Below, in pieces: positions 36,586 to 44,490 of a stretch of DNA of 64,000 nucleotides. The stretch's first letter is position 1; each line of letters opens with the position of its first letter. The stretch is from Collinsella aerofaciens. Its GTDB lineage: Bacteria; Actinomycetota; Coriobacteriia; Coriobacteriales; Coriobacteriaceae. The stretch spans positions 8,374-72,373 of the forward strand of contig NZ_JAQLEM010000011.1 of assembly GCF_028209885.1 (NCBI RefSeq). Reading direction: 5' to 3'. The notes below the pieces were generated by a model that did not search any database, was not told the DNA's origin, and saw nothing but the letters and a program-made list of their open reading frames with translations. The position numbers were made by a program, and so were the translations under genes.

Positions 36586-36756
36586 GGAAAGCGCATCCCG
36601 TTTTGAAGCTCCGGAATGGGATGCGCTTTCCGTTTGAGGCGCATCAGGGAAACCGCATCCCACTTCAGAGCAATATTCCGGGTCGCAGTTTCCGCAACCC
36701 ACCCCATCCGGAAAATGCGACCCACTATTCGGCCAAAAACCGGGTCGCGGTTTCCC
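36586..36756. repeat. Nested palindromic (REP-like) element, copy 2, with extra hairpin
   Basis: Three pairings are visible. GGAAAGCGCATCCC (36586-36599) pairs with 36618-36631. GGGAAACCGCATCCC (36648-36662) pairs imperfectly with GGGTCGCGGTTTCCC (36742-36756). Inside that, CGGGTCGCAGTTTCC (36679-36693) pairs with 36709-36723 with few mismatches. Arm sequences match copy 1 at 4215-4324. There is no gene between 36544 and 37067. Confidence 0.75.
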
Positions 36757-36833
36757 AAGCACTCGGTGCAACGCTGGCACAAGGAGTGTCCCCAACTGCC
36801 GGCAGAAAAGGAACGTCCCCAGCTGCCGCCTTC

Positions 36834-37064
36834 CCAATGACTACTTCAGCGATGGCAACGTCGCAGGTAAAAGTGCCACTTTAAGCCAACCAAGGGAACG
36901 ACGTTGTTTTGGCAACGACAGCGAAAGCCCGCCAGAGCGAGCAAGGTGCCTTGAAACAAGGCGGCATTGACCTTTTGGTCATGCCGCCGAAGTTGAAAGG
37001 CAGATTGCCGCTCTGGCGGGCTTGCAGCGTCGAGCAGTTGCGGCGTTTGGTAAAACGCCGCAAC
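36834..37064 (-). ncRNA. Structured 3'-UTR-like element, copy 1 (after the lipoprotein gene)
   Basis: On the minus strand, right after the lipoprotein stop, a 12-bp hairpin (37037-37064, loop ACC-like) is followed by a long stem AAGCCCGCCAGAGCG (36925-36939) pairing exactly with 37009-37023. This encloses a hairpin 36960-36972 / 36977-36988 with one bulged T and a TTTT (AAAA) loop. Copy 2 after pyrE has the same order of stems, the same bulge and the same single-stranded AATCTG...TTCAACTTC, but different stem bases. Conservation of fold with changed bases supports an RNA or hairpin-forming DNA element. Function is unknown. Confidence 0.65.
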
Positions 37065-37067
37065 GAA

Positions 37068-37625
37068 CTAGCTCAACATTGCATCCATCATCTCGGAGTT
37101 GACGGAGTCGTCGGCAGACCACTCGCCGTCGTCGTTGCAGGTGTACTTGAAGATAACCGTGGTCTTCCTGGGCTCGGCGGCCTTGGTCACATCGACCATA
37201 ACCTGACCGGCCATCTTGTACAGCTCGTCATCGGAAGGAACCGTGTCAAGCGCGGCGACCTTCTCCTGATACTGGGTGGAGAAGTCCTCGACGATCTTGT
37301 TCATAGACTTGCAGGTGATAGAGACCTCGGCGGTCGCGACACCCTTGTCCTCGTCGACCGTCACGTCGCCGATCTTGTAGTCAAAGCCCTCGAGATAGGT
37401 CTTGGCATACTCCTTGGGATCGATACCCAGCTGCTCGAACTCGTCGCCCGAAGCTTCCTCCAGACCAGAAAGGAAGTCGTCGCCACCGTTCTTGACCTCG
37501 TCAAACTGCGTCGTAAGATCCTCGGTGATGAGCTCCTCAACCGAAGGACCTCCACAGCCGGAAAGCACGACCACGCATGCAACCAAGACGGCCATGAGGG
37601 GCGCAAGCAGCAGCTTCTTTTTCAT
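37068..37625 (-). CDS. Secreted lipoprotein, unknown function
   Basis: 185 residues. Signal peptide MKKKLLLAPLMAVLVACVVV ends with the lipobox LSGC; Cys23 or so would be lipidated. The mature part is acidic and helical/beta mixed (EELITEDLTTQFDEVKNGG; GVATAEVSITCKSMNKIVED), resembling DUF5105/DUF4878-type small lipoproteins, an assignment I hold loosely. The start at 37625 follows GGGAGGAACAAC. It is followed at once by the structured element 36834-37064. Confidence 0.88.
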   Translation of the reverse strand: MKKKLLLAPLMAVLVACVVVLSGCGGPSVEELITEDLTTQFDEVKNGGDDFLSGLEEASGDEFEQLGIDPKEYAKTYLEGFDYKIGDVTVDEDKGVATAEVSITCKSMNKIVEDFSTQYQEKVAALDTVPSDDELYKMAGQVMVDVTKAAEPRKTTVIFKYTCNDDGEWSADDSVNSEMMDAMLS

Positions 37626-37806
37626 GTTGTTCCTCCCAATGAGCGGCACCGCGCTTCCCGGACGCGGCACACGTTGTAATAAGTAAACCCATACTATCCA
37701 CTTATGAACACCCTCGGCAACGCGAAGGCGCGGTCGGTTCGTTTTAGCGTCCGAACGGTTTGCAAGCCCGCCCAACGCGCAATAAAACGCTTCCCCACGG
37801 TGCAAT

Positions 37807-37836
37807 AAAAAAGGTGGCCGGAAAACCCGACCACCC
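37807..37836 (-). terminator. Intrinsic terminator of the PTS EIIA gene
   Basis: GGTGGCCGG (37813-37821) pairs with CCGACCACC (37827-37835) allowing one G-U pair. On the minus strand the hairpin is followed by TTTTTT. Confidence 0.88.
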
Positions 37837-37861
37837 TTGCACATCCTTTGAACGCCGCAGT

Positions 37862-38398
37862 TTACTTGCGAACGACCTTAACGATGGCGTCACCGGCGGC
37901 GACGGCGGACTCTGCCTCAACGGTGAGCTCGACGTCGGCAAACTCGGCGGTGTTGGACACGGCCACCACGACGCAGTCCTTGTAACCGGCAGCGGCGATC
38001 TTGGCGCGGTCGATCTTGAGTATGGGCTGGCCGGCCTTCACAACGTCGTCGGCCTTGACGAAGCCCTCGAAGCCATCGCCGTTCATGTTGACGGTATCGA
38101 CGCCAACGTGCACCAGAACCTCGATGCCGCTATCGGACTGCAGACCCACGGCGTGACCCATGGTGACGGTCACCTTACCGTCGCAGGGAGCGTAGACCAG
38201 ATCGTCCTCGGGCCACACGGCACAGCCCTTGCCCAGAACCTCGCCACCAAAGACGGGATCGGGCACGTCGGCCATCTTGATGACCTTGCCCTTGACGGGC
38301 GAGCACAGCACGTCGGCGCCAGCAGAAGCAGAGATAGAGGCCGGAGCAGCGGCAGCCGCGGGCTCAGCCTTCTTCTTGAACATATCAAACAGACCCAT
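37862..38398 (-). CDS. PTS glucose-type EIIA component (Crr-like)
   Basis: 178 residues. A stand-alone EIIA-Glc domain after an Ala-rich N-terminus. Motifs are VLCSPVKGKVIKMADVPDPVF, MGHAVGLQSDSGIEVLVHVGVDTVNMNG, where the His in LVHVGVDTV is the phospho-acceptor. It takes phosphate from HPr and passes it to an EIIB. MGLFDMFKKK at the start resembles the membrane-interacting N-terminal helix of E. coli EIIA-Glc. AAGAGGAGAAAACGT precedes the ATG at 38398. No partner EIIBC is in the window. Confidence 0.95.
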   Translation of the reverse strand: MGLFDMFKKKAEPAAAAAPASISASAGADVLCSPVKGKVIKMADVPDPVFGGEVLGKGCAVWPEDDLVYAPCDGKVTVTMGHAVGLQSDSGIEVLVHVGVDTVNMNGDGFEGFVKADDVVKAGQPILKIDRAKIAAAGYKDCVVVAVSNTAEFADVELTVEAESAVAAGDAIVKVVRK

Positions 38399-38737
38399 AC
38401 GTTTTCTCCTCTTGATTAAGCGCAACGTTGTGCGCATGCCTACGGTAATTATAGTGCCAAATGGTTCAAATGCTAAGGTGGGGACTCGAATCGCGAGCCC
38501 TTCCCGGTAGCGCTCGTGGAATGGAGCATCTCCTTTGCATCGCTGGTCGATAAGCCGAGTATCGCCCGCGCACGGGACGGGCAGAAGCGGGCGCACCAAA
38601 CCCGACACTTCTTTTCGCTCTCGAGTCCTGTCGCCGCCTTGTCCCTAACACTTCCTGACACCGACCGAAGCGTGCCAAAATAAACCTGTCCTTTTTGGTA
38701 GGTTTGGCGAGTGTGGATTTTTGGACGCTTAACTAGC

Positions 38738-38801
38738 GAACGTGGATAATCTCCCACTTTGAGGCCGTCACCGAGCCAAAAACGGGAGATTATCCACGTT
38801 C
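38738..38801. repeat. Palindrome left of fic
   Basis: Perfect 18-bp arms GAACGTGGATAATCTCCC (38738-38755) and complement (38784-38801) flank a 28-nt loop. A near-identical element lies at 40174-40237 on the other side of fic. The rest of the gap 38399-38962 contains the PTS gene's upstream region and the fic promoter; no other gene is supported there. Confidence 0.8.
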
Positions 38802-38872
38802 ATTTTGGATGACCCCCTTGTACCAAGCCGAGCTCCATGGTCAAGTAATAACGACTTCTCATCATTAGATTG

Positions 38873-38942
38873 TTTACATCAATTCTAATAACTATTTAAT
38901 CCTTAAACTCGTTATTAGAATTGATATGATTAGCCTAATAAC
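38873..38942 (+). promoter_or_regulatory. fic promoter with three CTAATAAC half-sites
   Basis: TTTACA (38873-38878) and TTTAAT (38895-38900) are 16 nt apart, each 5 of 6 to consensus. CTAATAAC occurs at 38885-38892, inverted at 38911-38918, and direct again at 38935-38942. The middle site can form an inverted repeat with either neighbour: a 15-bp palindrome upstream and a 14-bp one downstream. The first site lies between -35 and -10. An autoregulatory operator for the C-terminal winged helix of Fic is a reasonable guess. Confidence 0.6.
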
Positions 38943-38974
38943 GAGTTTCCGGCACTAAAGATATGGAGGGCACG

Positions 38975-40147
38975 ATGCAAATCGAGGAGAACGGCCAGGG
39001 AACGCTCCGCAATAATCTATCGGGGAAATTGGCTTACTATTCGTTTTTTCCAACGCCCTTGCAATCATTGAGGCAGCTAAACCTCACCGAGGAAACCTAT
39101 CGCACGCTTTCCGCATGCTCACGAAAGCTTGGAGAGCTTGAAGGCATGCTCTACTTTGTTCCCAACGCCGACATGTATCTGACAATGTACGTGCGCAAAG
39201 AAGCACTCCTTTCTTCGCAAATTGAGGGAACCCAGTGCACGTTTGACGACCTACTTAGTCCATCGCAAACACAACTCCATCATAAAGATGTCGCAGACGT
39301 CGTGAATTACGTCCGTGCTGTCGACCGCGGCGTAGAACTGCTCAAAAAGATGCCCTTGTGCACGAGACTTCTTAGGCAAGTTCATGCGGTCCTGCTGGAC
39401 GGAGTGCGCGGAACGGAGAAGAATCCAGGCGAGCTGCGCTCCTCACAAAACTGGATTGGCCCCTCAGGCTGCACCATTGCAACCGCATCGTTTATCCCTC
39501 CAAACATTGAAGATTTGAGCAACACGCTCCAGGACCTCGAACGCTTTATCAATGAGCCTCAAGTCGAAATGGATCCGATTGTGCGGGCGGCGCTCGTCCA
39601 TTACCAATTTGAAACTGCCCATCCATTCCTAGACGGAAACGGTCGCCTGGGCAGGCTTCTCATTACACTTATGCTCATCAATGATGGCGTTCTTCATTCT
39701 TGCTTGTTCTATCCATCGTTCCAGTTCAAGAAAAATCGAAGCGAGTACTACCGGCAACTCACATCCGTAAGGGAGAGAGGCACTTACGAGGAATGGATAG
39801 AGTTTTTCTGCAACAGTCTTCTCGAGAGTGCGAAGGACTCGGTAGGGTCTTTAAAAAACCTTGTTGACCTCCATAACCGTTCCACAGCAACCATTACCGA
39901 AAATCTCGGAAGGACTGCTGCAAACGGGCAAAGGCTGTTGGGCATTCTTGAAGAGCACCCCATCGTCGACACCGCATTCATCGCTGCCCAACTCGATATC
40001 GGCAGGAGTACCGCGAGCTCGCTCGTCAAATCATTTGAAGAATTGGGTATCCTCCGTCCTCTCGACGAGTCAAGACAGAGATACCGGCAGTACGGGTATG
40101 AAGAGTATCTTTCGATTCTCAGGGAAGACGCCGAGCCGATTAGATAG
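38975..40147 (+). CDS. Fic-family AMP-transferase-like protein with winged-helix C-terminus
   Basis: About 390 residues. Fic_N domain, then the Fic core with HPFLDGNGRLGR at 216-227, a complete HxFx(D/E)GNGRxxR motif that supports nucleotidyl transfer to a protein hydroxyl. SSQIEG at 80-85 fits the (S/T)xxxE(G/N) inhibitory motif, placed N-terminal to the core (class II autoinhibited Fic). The C-terminal 70 residues form a winged helix (DIGRSTASSLVKSFEELGIL). GGAGGG precedes the ATG at 38975; the ATG at 38963 overlaps that site. It is an isolated accessory gene between two copies of a palindrome. Target protein unknown. Confidence 0.93.
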   Translation: MQIEENGQGTLRNNLSGKLAYYSFFPTPLQSLRQLNLTEETYRTLSACSRKLGELEGMLYFVPNADMYLTMYVRKEALLSSQIEGTQCTFDDLLSPSQTQLHHKDVADVVNYVRAVDRGVELLKKMPLCTRLLRQVHAVLLDGVRGTEKNPGELRSSQNWIGPSGCTIATASFIPPNIEDLSNTLQDLERFINEPQVEMDPIVRAALVHYQFETAHPFLDGNGRLGRLLITLMLINDGVLHSCLFYPSFQFKKNRSEYYRQLTSVRERGTYEEWIEFFCNSLLESAKDSVGSLKNLVDLHNRSTATITENLGRTAANGQRLLGILEEHPIVDTAFIAAQLDIGRSTASSLVKSFEELGILRPLDESRQRYRQYGYEEYLSILREDAEPIR

Positions 40148-40173
40148 GCATCGCAGCCCAGGCAAATTAAAGC

Positions 40174-40237
40174 GAGCGCGGATAATCTCCCACTTTGAGC
40201 CCGCACACAGGCAAAAACTGGGAGATTATCCACGTTC
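40174..40237. repeat. Palindrome right of fic
   Basis: Arms at 40174-40191 and 40220-40237 match the left copy (38738-38801) closely, with two changes in one arm. The two copies are direct repeats of about 70 bp bracketing the fic gene. Confidence 0.8.
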
Positions 40238-40246
40238 ATTCCTGGC

Positions 40247-40275
40247 TAGTCATTTAAGAACGTCCCCAATGACTA
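40247..40275. repeat. Short hairpin with TAAGAACGTCCCC loop
   Basis: TAGTCATT (40247-40254) pairs with AATGACTA (40268-40275). The loop differs by one base from that at 46302-46332, where the stem has a compensatory change (C-G for G-C). Confidence 0.65.
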
Positions 40276-40501
40276 CTCCGGCATCGCCGATGTTTCGGCA
40301 ACGACAGCGAACGGGCCGCATTCGGAGCAAGACGACGCCGCAGGTAGAGAACGGACAGCGAGCGGGTCGCATTTGAGACAAGGTGACGTGAAACGAAAGG
40401 GCGCTGACCTTCTGGTCGCGCCCTTGAAGTTGAACGTCAGATTGTCCAAATGCGGCCCGCGCAGCGTCGGCCGGTTACGGCGTTTGGTAAAACGCCGCAA
40501 C
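40266..40501 (-). ncRNA. Structured 3'-UTR-like element, copy 2 (after pyrE)
   Basis: Same architecture as 36834-37064. A terminal hairpin (40474-40501) touches the pyrE stop. The long stem is GCGGGTCGCATTTG (40362-40375) with 40447-40460. An inner hairpin (40399-40409 / 40414-40423) keeps the bulged T and 4-nt loop. One arm plus flank is tandemly duplicated (the GACAGCGAACGGGCCGCATT and GACAGCGAGCGGGTCGCATT segments), so two arms could compete for one partner. Confidence 0.65.
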
Positions 40502-41184
40502 TACTCCCGGGCTCCGTACTGCTCGTAGTAGGCGTCGATGGCGGTCTTGAGCTCGTCATCGATGACGACCTTGCCGTCGATCTCGTGGTTGTAGAGGGTC
40601 TCGACGACCTCGGCCATGGAAACGATGCTCGCGACGGGGAAACCGTACTTTGCCTCGATCTCCTTCTGAGCGGTGGTCACACCGCCCTTGCCGACCTCCA
40701 TGCGGTTGAGGGACACGATCAGGCCCTTGATCTCGACATCGGCAGCAGCCTTGACCTTAGGATAGGTCTCGTCGATGGACTTGCCGCTGGTGGTAACGTC
40801 CTCGACCATGACCACACGGTCGCCGTCCTTGGGCTCATAACCCAGCAGGTTGCCCTTATCGGCACCGTGGTCCTTGGCCTCCTTACGGTCGCAGCAGTAC
40901 TTAACCTCCTTGCCGTACAGCTCGTGGTAGGCAATGGCGGTCACGACAGCCAGCGGAATACCCTTGTAGGCCGGCCCAAACAGGACGTCAAAGTCGTCGC
41001 CAAAGTTATCGTGGATGGCCTGGGCGTAATACTCGCCCAGCTTCTTGAGCTGATAGCCCGTCACATAAGCGCCGGCGTTCATAAAGAACGGGGACTGGCG
41101 GCCGCTCTTGAGCGTAAAGCTGCCGAACTTAAGAACGTCGGACTCGACCATGAACTTGATGAACTCTTGCTTGTAAGCCTCCAT
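40501..41184 (-). CDS. pyrE: Orotate phosphoribosyltransferase
   Basis: 227 residues. Converts orotate and PRPP to OMP in pyrimidine synthesis. FTLKSGRQSPFFMNAG is the substrate loop; VVMVEDVTTSGKSI is the PRPP-binding motif; YHELYG and CCDRKEAKDHG lie at the dimer-shared active site. ATG at 41184 follows GAGAGGAGC. The gene appears single and is followed by a structured 3' element. Confidence 0.97.
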   Translation of the reverse strand: MEAYKQEFIKFMVESDVLKFGSFTLKSGRQSPFFMNAGAYVTGYQLKKLGEYYAQAIHDNFGDDFDVLFGPAYKGIPLAVVTAIAYHELYGKEVKYCCDRKEAKDHGADKGNLLGYEPKDGDRVVMVEDVTTSGKSIDETYPKVKAAADVEIKGLIVSLNRMEVGKGGVTTAQKEIEAKYGFPVASIVSMAEVVETLYNHEIDGKVVIDDELKTAIDAYYEQYGARE

Positions 41185-41314
41185 GCGGGCTCCTCTCGTA
41201 ATTGCGTACGTGCTCTTCAGTTTAGCGCAGGCGAGGCGTCGATGTGGGCGTGCTTTGGAGCCACGGCATTCTGTAAAGGCTTTGTCAGGGGGAATGGTTT
41301 TCCGAACAATGGGG

Positions 41315-41343
41315 TTGACATGGCAAACCCCCTCATCAAGAAT
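41315..41343 (+). promoter_or_regulatory. Candidate promoter of the magnesium ATPase gene
   Basis: TTGACA (41315-41320) is a perfect -35; AAGAAT (41338-41343) 17 nt downstream is a moderate -10. This places transcription start near 41350 and gives a leader of about 270 nt. Confidence 0.55.
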
Positions 41344-41349
41344 ACGGGC

Positions 41350-41621
41350 GGATTAAAAAGGGGTACGAGATACCCAAAGCGCGCTGCGCTCAGCCTTTAG
41401 GAGGTGTGCCATGGAAGGCAGTCCTAGTCGAAAAACCCGCATGTCGCCCTCGGCACGCCGCGAGGACTCCGCACACGCATAAACGCCACCGGCAGATCGC
41501 CAAAACCACCACAAAGGCGCGCTGCACCCTTTGTGGGCTCAAGAGCTTGACGTGAGCGGCATCTAGGTTTTTTGAAGCAAATACGACACGTACGCTAACT
41601 CCCCTCAACAAGGAGGACCCT
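41350..41621 (+). promoter_or_regulatory. Long structured leader of the magnesium ATPase mRNA
   Basis: The leader holds a small hairpin (GGGGTA / TACCC, about 41370-41385), the 23-codon ORF 41411-41482, and a later stem CCACAAAGG / CCTTTGTGG (about 41506-41534). GCGCGCTGC occurs twice, once before and once after the ORF, so alternative pairings are possible. I considered an M-box Mg riboswitch; the conserved core could not be matched convincingly, so only a regulatory leader is claimed. Confidence 0.45.
41411..41482 (+). CDS. Putative 23-residue leader peptide upstream of mgtA
   Basis: ATG at 41411 has a near-perfect AGGAGG six bases upstream, a stronger ribosome site than many real genes here. 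It encodes MEGSPSRKTRMSPSARRED followed by SAHA and stops at TAA. It is rich in Ser, Pro and Arg. In enteric bacteria, proline-containing leader peptides (MgtL, MgtP) control Mg transporter genes through ribosome stalling (established for those genes). Analogy here is inferred from position and ribosome site only. Confidence 0.5.
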   Translation: MEGSPSRKTRMSPSARREDSAHA

Positions 41622-44390
41622 ATGCTGATGCTCAAAACCGTCACGGTACTCGAAGCCATCTCCAAGCGCCGCCGCACGGCGCGCCCTGCCGCTCATACCG
41701 GCCTGTCCAAGAACACCATATTCGCCGCCACCCATAGTGCCGAGGACGCCCTCGTACTGCTTGACGCCACGGCAAACGGCCTCACCGTCGAGCAGGCAAC
41801 TGAGCGCCTGAACGCCGTCGGCCCCAACACCATCGAGGCAACGACCAAAACGCTCGCCCGCCGCATCGCCGACGCGTTCATCGATCCCTTCGCCGGCATC
41901 CTCGCCGCGCTCGCACTGGTCTCGCTCTACATCGACGTGCTCGCCGCACCCGAGCCGCAGCGCGACCCCTCCACGGTCATCGTCATCGGCATCATGCTGC
42001 TGGTATCGGGCGGCATGAAGTTTATCCAGGAAGCCCGCAGCGGCAATGCGGCCGAGGCCCTCAAGGACCTGGTCTCCAACACTTGCACCGCCCTGCGCGA
42101 CGGCGAGCGCATCGAGATCCCCTTCGACGAGCTCGTCCCCGGCGATGTAATCCGTCTCTCTGCCGGCGATATGGTGCCGGCAGATGCCCGCATCATCACC
42201 GCGCGCGACCTGTTTGTGATCGAGTCCGCACTCACCGGCGAGAGCGAGGCCGTCGAGAAGACCACCGCCGTCACCGTCGTCGAGGGCGCCGACGGCTCCG
42301 CACTGCCACTCTCTGCCTGCAAGAACATCGTCTTTACCGGCACCTCCGTGCAAAACGGCGCCGCCATGGCGCTTGTCGTTGCCACCGGCTCGGACACCTA
42401 CCTGGGCGGCATCGCCAAGATGCTCAACGGGCGCGGCGAAAAGAGCGCGTTTGACCGCGGCGTCTCGAGCGTCTCCATGTTGCTCGTACGCCTCATGCTC
42501 GTTATGGCGCCGGCCGTCTTTGCCATCAACGCCGCCACCAAGGGCAACGTCATCGACGCGCTGCTGTTCGCCACGAGCGTGGCCGTGGGCATCACGCCGC
42601 AAATGCTTCCCGTCATCGTTACCACGAGCCTATCGCAGGGCGCCAAGGACCTCGCCCGTCGCCAGGTTATCGTCAAGGAGCTGCCGGCGATTCAAAACCT
42701 CGGCGCGATGGACGTCCTGTGCTGCGACAAGACCGGCACCCTCACCGAAGACCGCATCGTGCTCGAGCGCTACCTCAACACCGATGGCAACGAGGACGCA
42801 CGCGTGCTGCGCCATGCATTTTTGAATAGCTTCTTCCAAACCGGCCTCAAAAACCTTATCGACCTGGCTGTAATCGACCGTGCCGATGTGACGCCCTCGA
42901 CCGTCGTGCCCGATTCTATACTGGGCCAGAGTCTGCGCGACCGCTATACCAAGGTCGACGAGGTTCCCTTCGATTTCTCGCGCCGTCGCCTGAGCGTAGT
43001 TGTCGCCGACGCCCAAGGCAAAACCCAGATGGTTACCAAGGGCGCTGCCGAGGAAATGCTCGAGATCTGCTCCTTTGTCGAGATCGATGGCATCGCTCAG
43101 CCGCTCACCGACGAGAAGCTCGCCCAGATTCGCAAGCAGATCGCCGGACTTAACGCCGAGGGCCTACGCGTAATTGCCGTGGCGCAGAAGACCAATCCGC
43201 GCTGCGTGGGCGAGTTTGGCATCGCCGACGAGTGCGACATGGTGCTGATGGGCTTTTTGGCCTTCCTCGATCCGCCCAAAGCAAGTGCCGCGAGCGCCGT
43301 CGCCACCCTCGAGGCCAAGGGCGTGGCGGTCAAGGTCCTAACCGGCGACAACGACCGCGTCGCCGCCACCGTCTGCGAGCAGATCGGTATCGATGCGAGC
43401 AACGTCTTGCTCGGCTCCGAGATCGATGCGCTCGATGACGCCGAACTTGCCGAGCGCGCCGAGAAAACCCACCTCTTCGCCAAGCTCTCGCCGCTGCAGA
43501 AGGCGCACCTGGTACGTGTCATGCGCGAGATGCTCGGCCACACCGTGGGCTTTATGGGCGACGGTATCAACGACGCCGCCGCCATGCGTGCGAGCGATTG
43601 CGGCATCTCGGTCGATTCGGCCGTCGATATTGCCAAGGAATCCGCCGATATCATCTTGCTTCAGAAGGACCTGGGCGTGCTCGAGCGCGGCATCATCGAA
43701 GGCCGCCGCACTTACGGCAACCTGCTTAAGTACCTCAAGACCACGGTGAGCTCCAACTTTGGCAACGTGCTGTCCGTGACCGTCGCGAGCCTGTTCTTGC
43801 CGTTTTTGCCCATGAGCGCCCTGCAGCTGGTGCTGCTGTCGCTGGTCTACGAGATCGTATGCATCGCGCTGCCGTGGGACACCGTCGATGACGCCTGGAC
43901 TGCCCGTCCGCGCGCCTGGGACGCCGCATCCATCAAGGGCTTTATGCTCGAGCTGGGCCCCGTGAGCTCGCTGTTTGACATCGTGACCTTCGCCGCGCTC
44001 TTCTTTGTGGTGTGCCCCGCCGCCGTGGGCGCAAGCTGGTCCGAGCTCGCCGGGACGGGCAACGTCGCGGGCATGGCGACCTTTGCCGCGCTCTTCCGGA
44101 GTGGCTGGTTTGTCGAGTCCATGTGGTCACAAACACTGGTGGTCCACATGCTGCGCTCCCCGCATCTGCCGAGCCCGCGCGACCACGCCGCGCCCGCACT
44201 GTGCGCTCTCACCGTGCTGGGCCTGGCGCTTGTCACCTGGCTGCCGGCAAGCCCCATCGCCGATGCGCTCGGCCTCATGCCGCTGCCCACGAGCTTTTTT
44301 GGGCTGCTCATTGGCATCGTTACCGCCTATATCGCGCTCACCCAGCTGGCAAAGCGCCGCTACATTGCCCGCCACGGCGAGCTGCTGTAG
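41622..44390 (+). CDS. mgtA: Magnesium-translocating P-type ATPase (type IIIB, MgtA-like)
   Basis: 922 residues. Cation_ATPase_N (residues about 40-110), actuator domain with ALTGESEAVEK, phosphorylation site CCDKTGTLTEDR with Asp369, ATP-binding KGAAEEMLEIC, hinge MGDGINDAAAMRASDCGISV. About ten transmembrane helices in P-type order. The FIQEARSGNAAEALKDLV and RQVIVKELPAIQNLGAMDVL segments are typical of MgtA/MgtB. It imports Mg2+ down its gradient using ATP. CAAGGAGGACCCT precedes the ATG. Confidence 0.93.
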   Translation: MLMLKTVTVLEAISKRRRTARPAAHTGLSKNTIFAATHSAEDALVLLDATANGLTVEQATERLNAVGPNTIEATTKTLARRIADAFIDPFAGILAALALVSLYIDVLAAPEPQRDPSTVIVIGIMLLVSGGMKFIQEARSGNAAEALKDLVSNTCTALRDGERIEIPFDELVPGDVIRLSAGDMVPADARIITARDLFVIESALTGESEAVEKTTAVTVVEGADGSALPLSACKNIVFTGTSVQNGAAMALVVATGSDTYLGGIAKMLNGRGEKSAFDRGVSSVSMLLVRLMLVMAPAVFAINAATKGNVIDALLFATSVAVGITPQMLPVIVTTSLSQGAKDLARRQVIVKELPAIQNLGAMDVLCCDKTGTLTEDRIVLERYLNTDGNEDARVLRHAFLNSFFQTGLKNLIDLAVIDRADVTPSTVVPDSILGQSLRDRYTKVDEVPFDFSRRRLSVVVADAQGKTQMVTKGAAEEMLEICSFVEIDGIAQPLTDEKLAQIRKQIAGLNAEGLRVIAVAQKTNPRCVGEFGIADECDMVLMGFLAFLDPPKASAASAVATLEAKGVAVKVLTGDNDRVAATVCEQIGIDASNVLLGSEIDALDDAELAERAEKTHLFAKLSPLQKAHLVRVMREMLGHTVGFMGDGINDAAAMRASDCGISVDSAVDIAKESADIILLQKDLGVLERGIIEGRRTYGNLLKYLKTTVSSNFGNVLSVTVASLFLPFLPMSALQLVLLSLVYEIVCIALPWDTVDDAWTARPRAWDAASIKGFMLELGPVSSLFDIVTFAALFFVVCPAAVGASWSELAGTGNVAGMATFAALFRSGWFVESMWSQTLVVHMLRSPHLPSPRDHAAPALCALTVLGLALVTWLPASPIADALGLMPLPTSFFGLLIGIVTAYIALTQLAKRRYIARHGELL

Positions 44391-44490
44391 CAAGTAGACG
44401 GAAAACACCCTGCCAGCTGCCGTTGCCACTACCACAGCTGCCAACGCCGCTGCCGTTGCCTCTGCCGCCGCCGCAGCCTATCCCCTCAGC

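Noticed and set aside
36881..37063. Similar small ORFs at 36881-37063 and 40273-40500 (both start MRRFTKRRN on the minus strand)
   Set aside because: They fall inside the two copies of the structured element; similarity follows the stems, not codons, and neither has a ribosome site.
38466..38495. A tRNA-like 3' fragment (GATTCGAGTCCCCACC on the minus strand), possible attachment site for the fic islet
   Set aside because: The T-arm cannot form the required 53-61 pair and no D- or anticodon arm is present; no matching copy is seen on the other side of fic.
41350..41621. M-box (ykoK) magnesium riboswitch
   Set aside because: Some M-box-like words occur, but the conserved core and pairing order could not be matched by eye; kept only as an undefined leader. 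A covariance search with the Rfam M-box model would decide.
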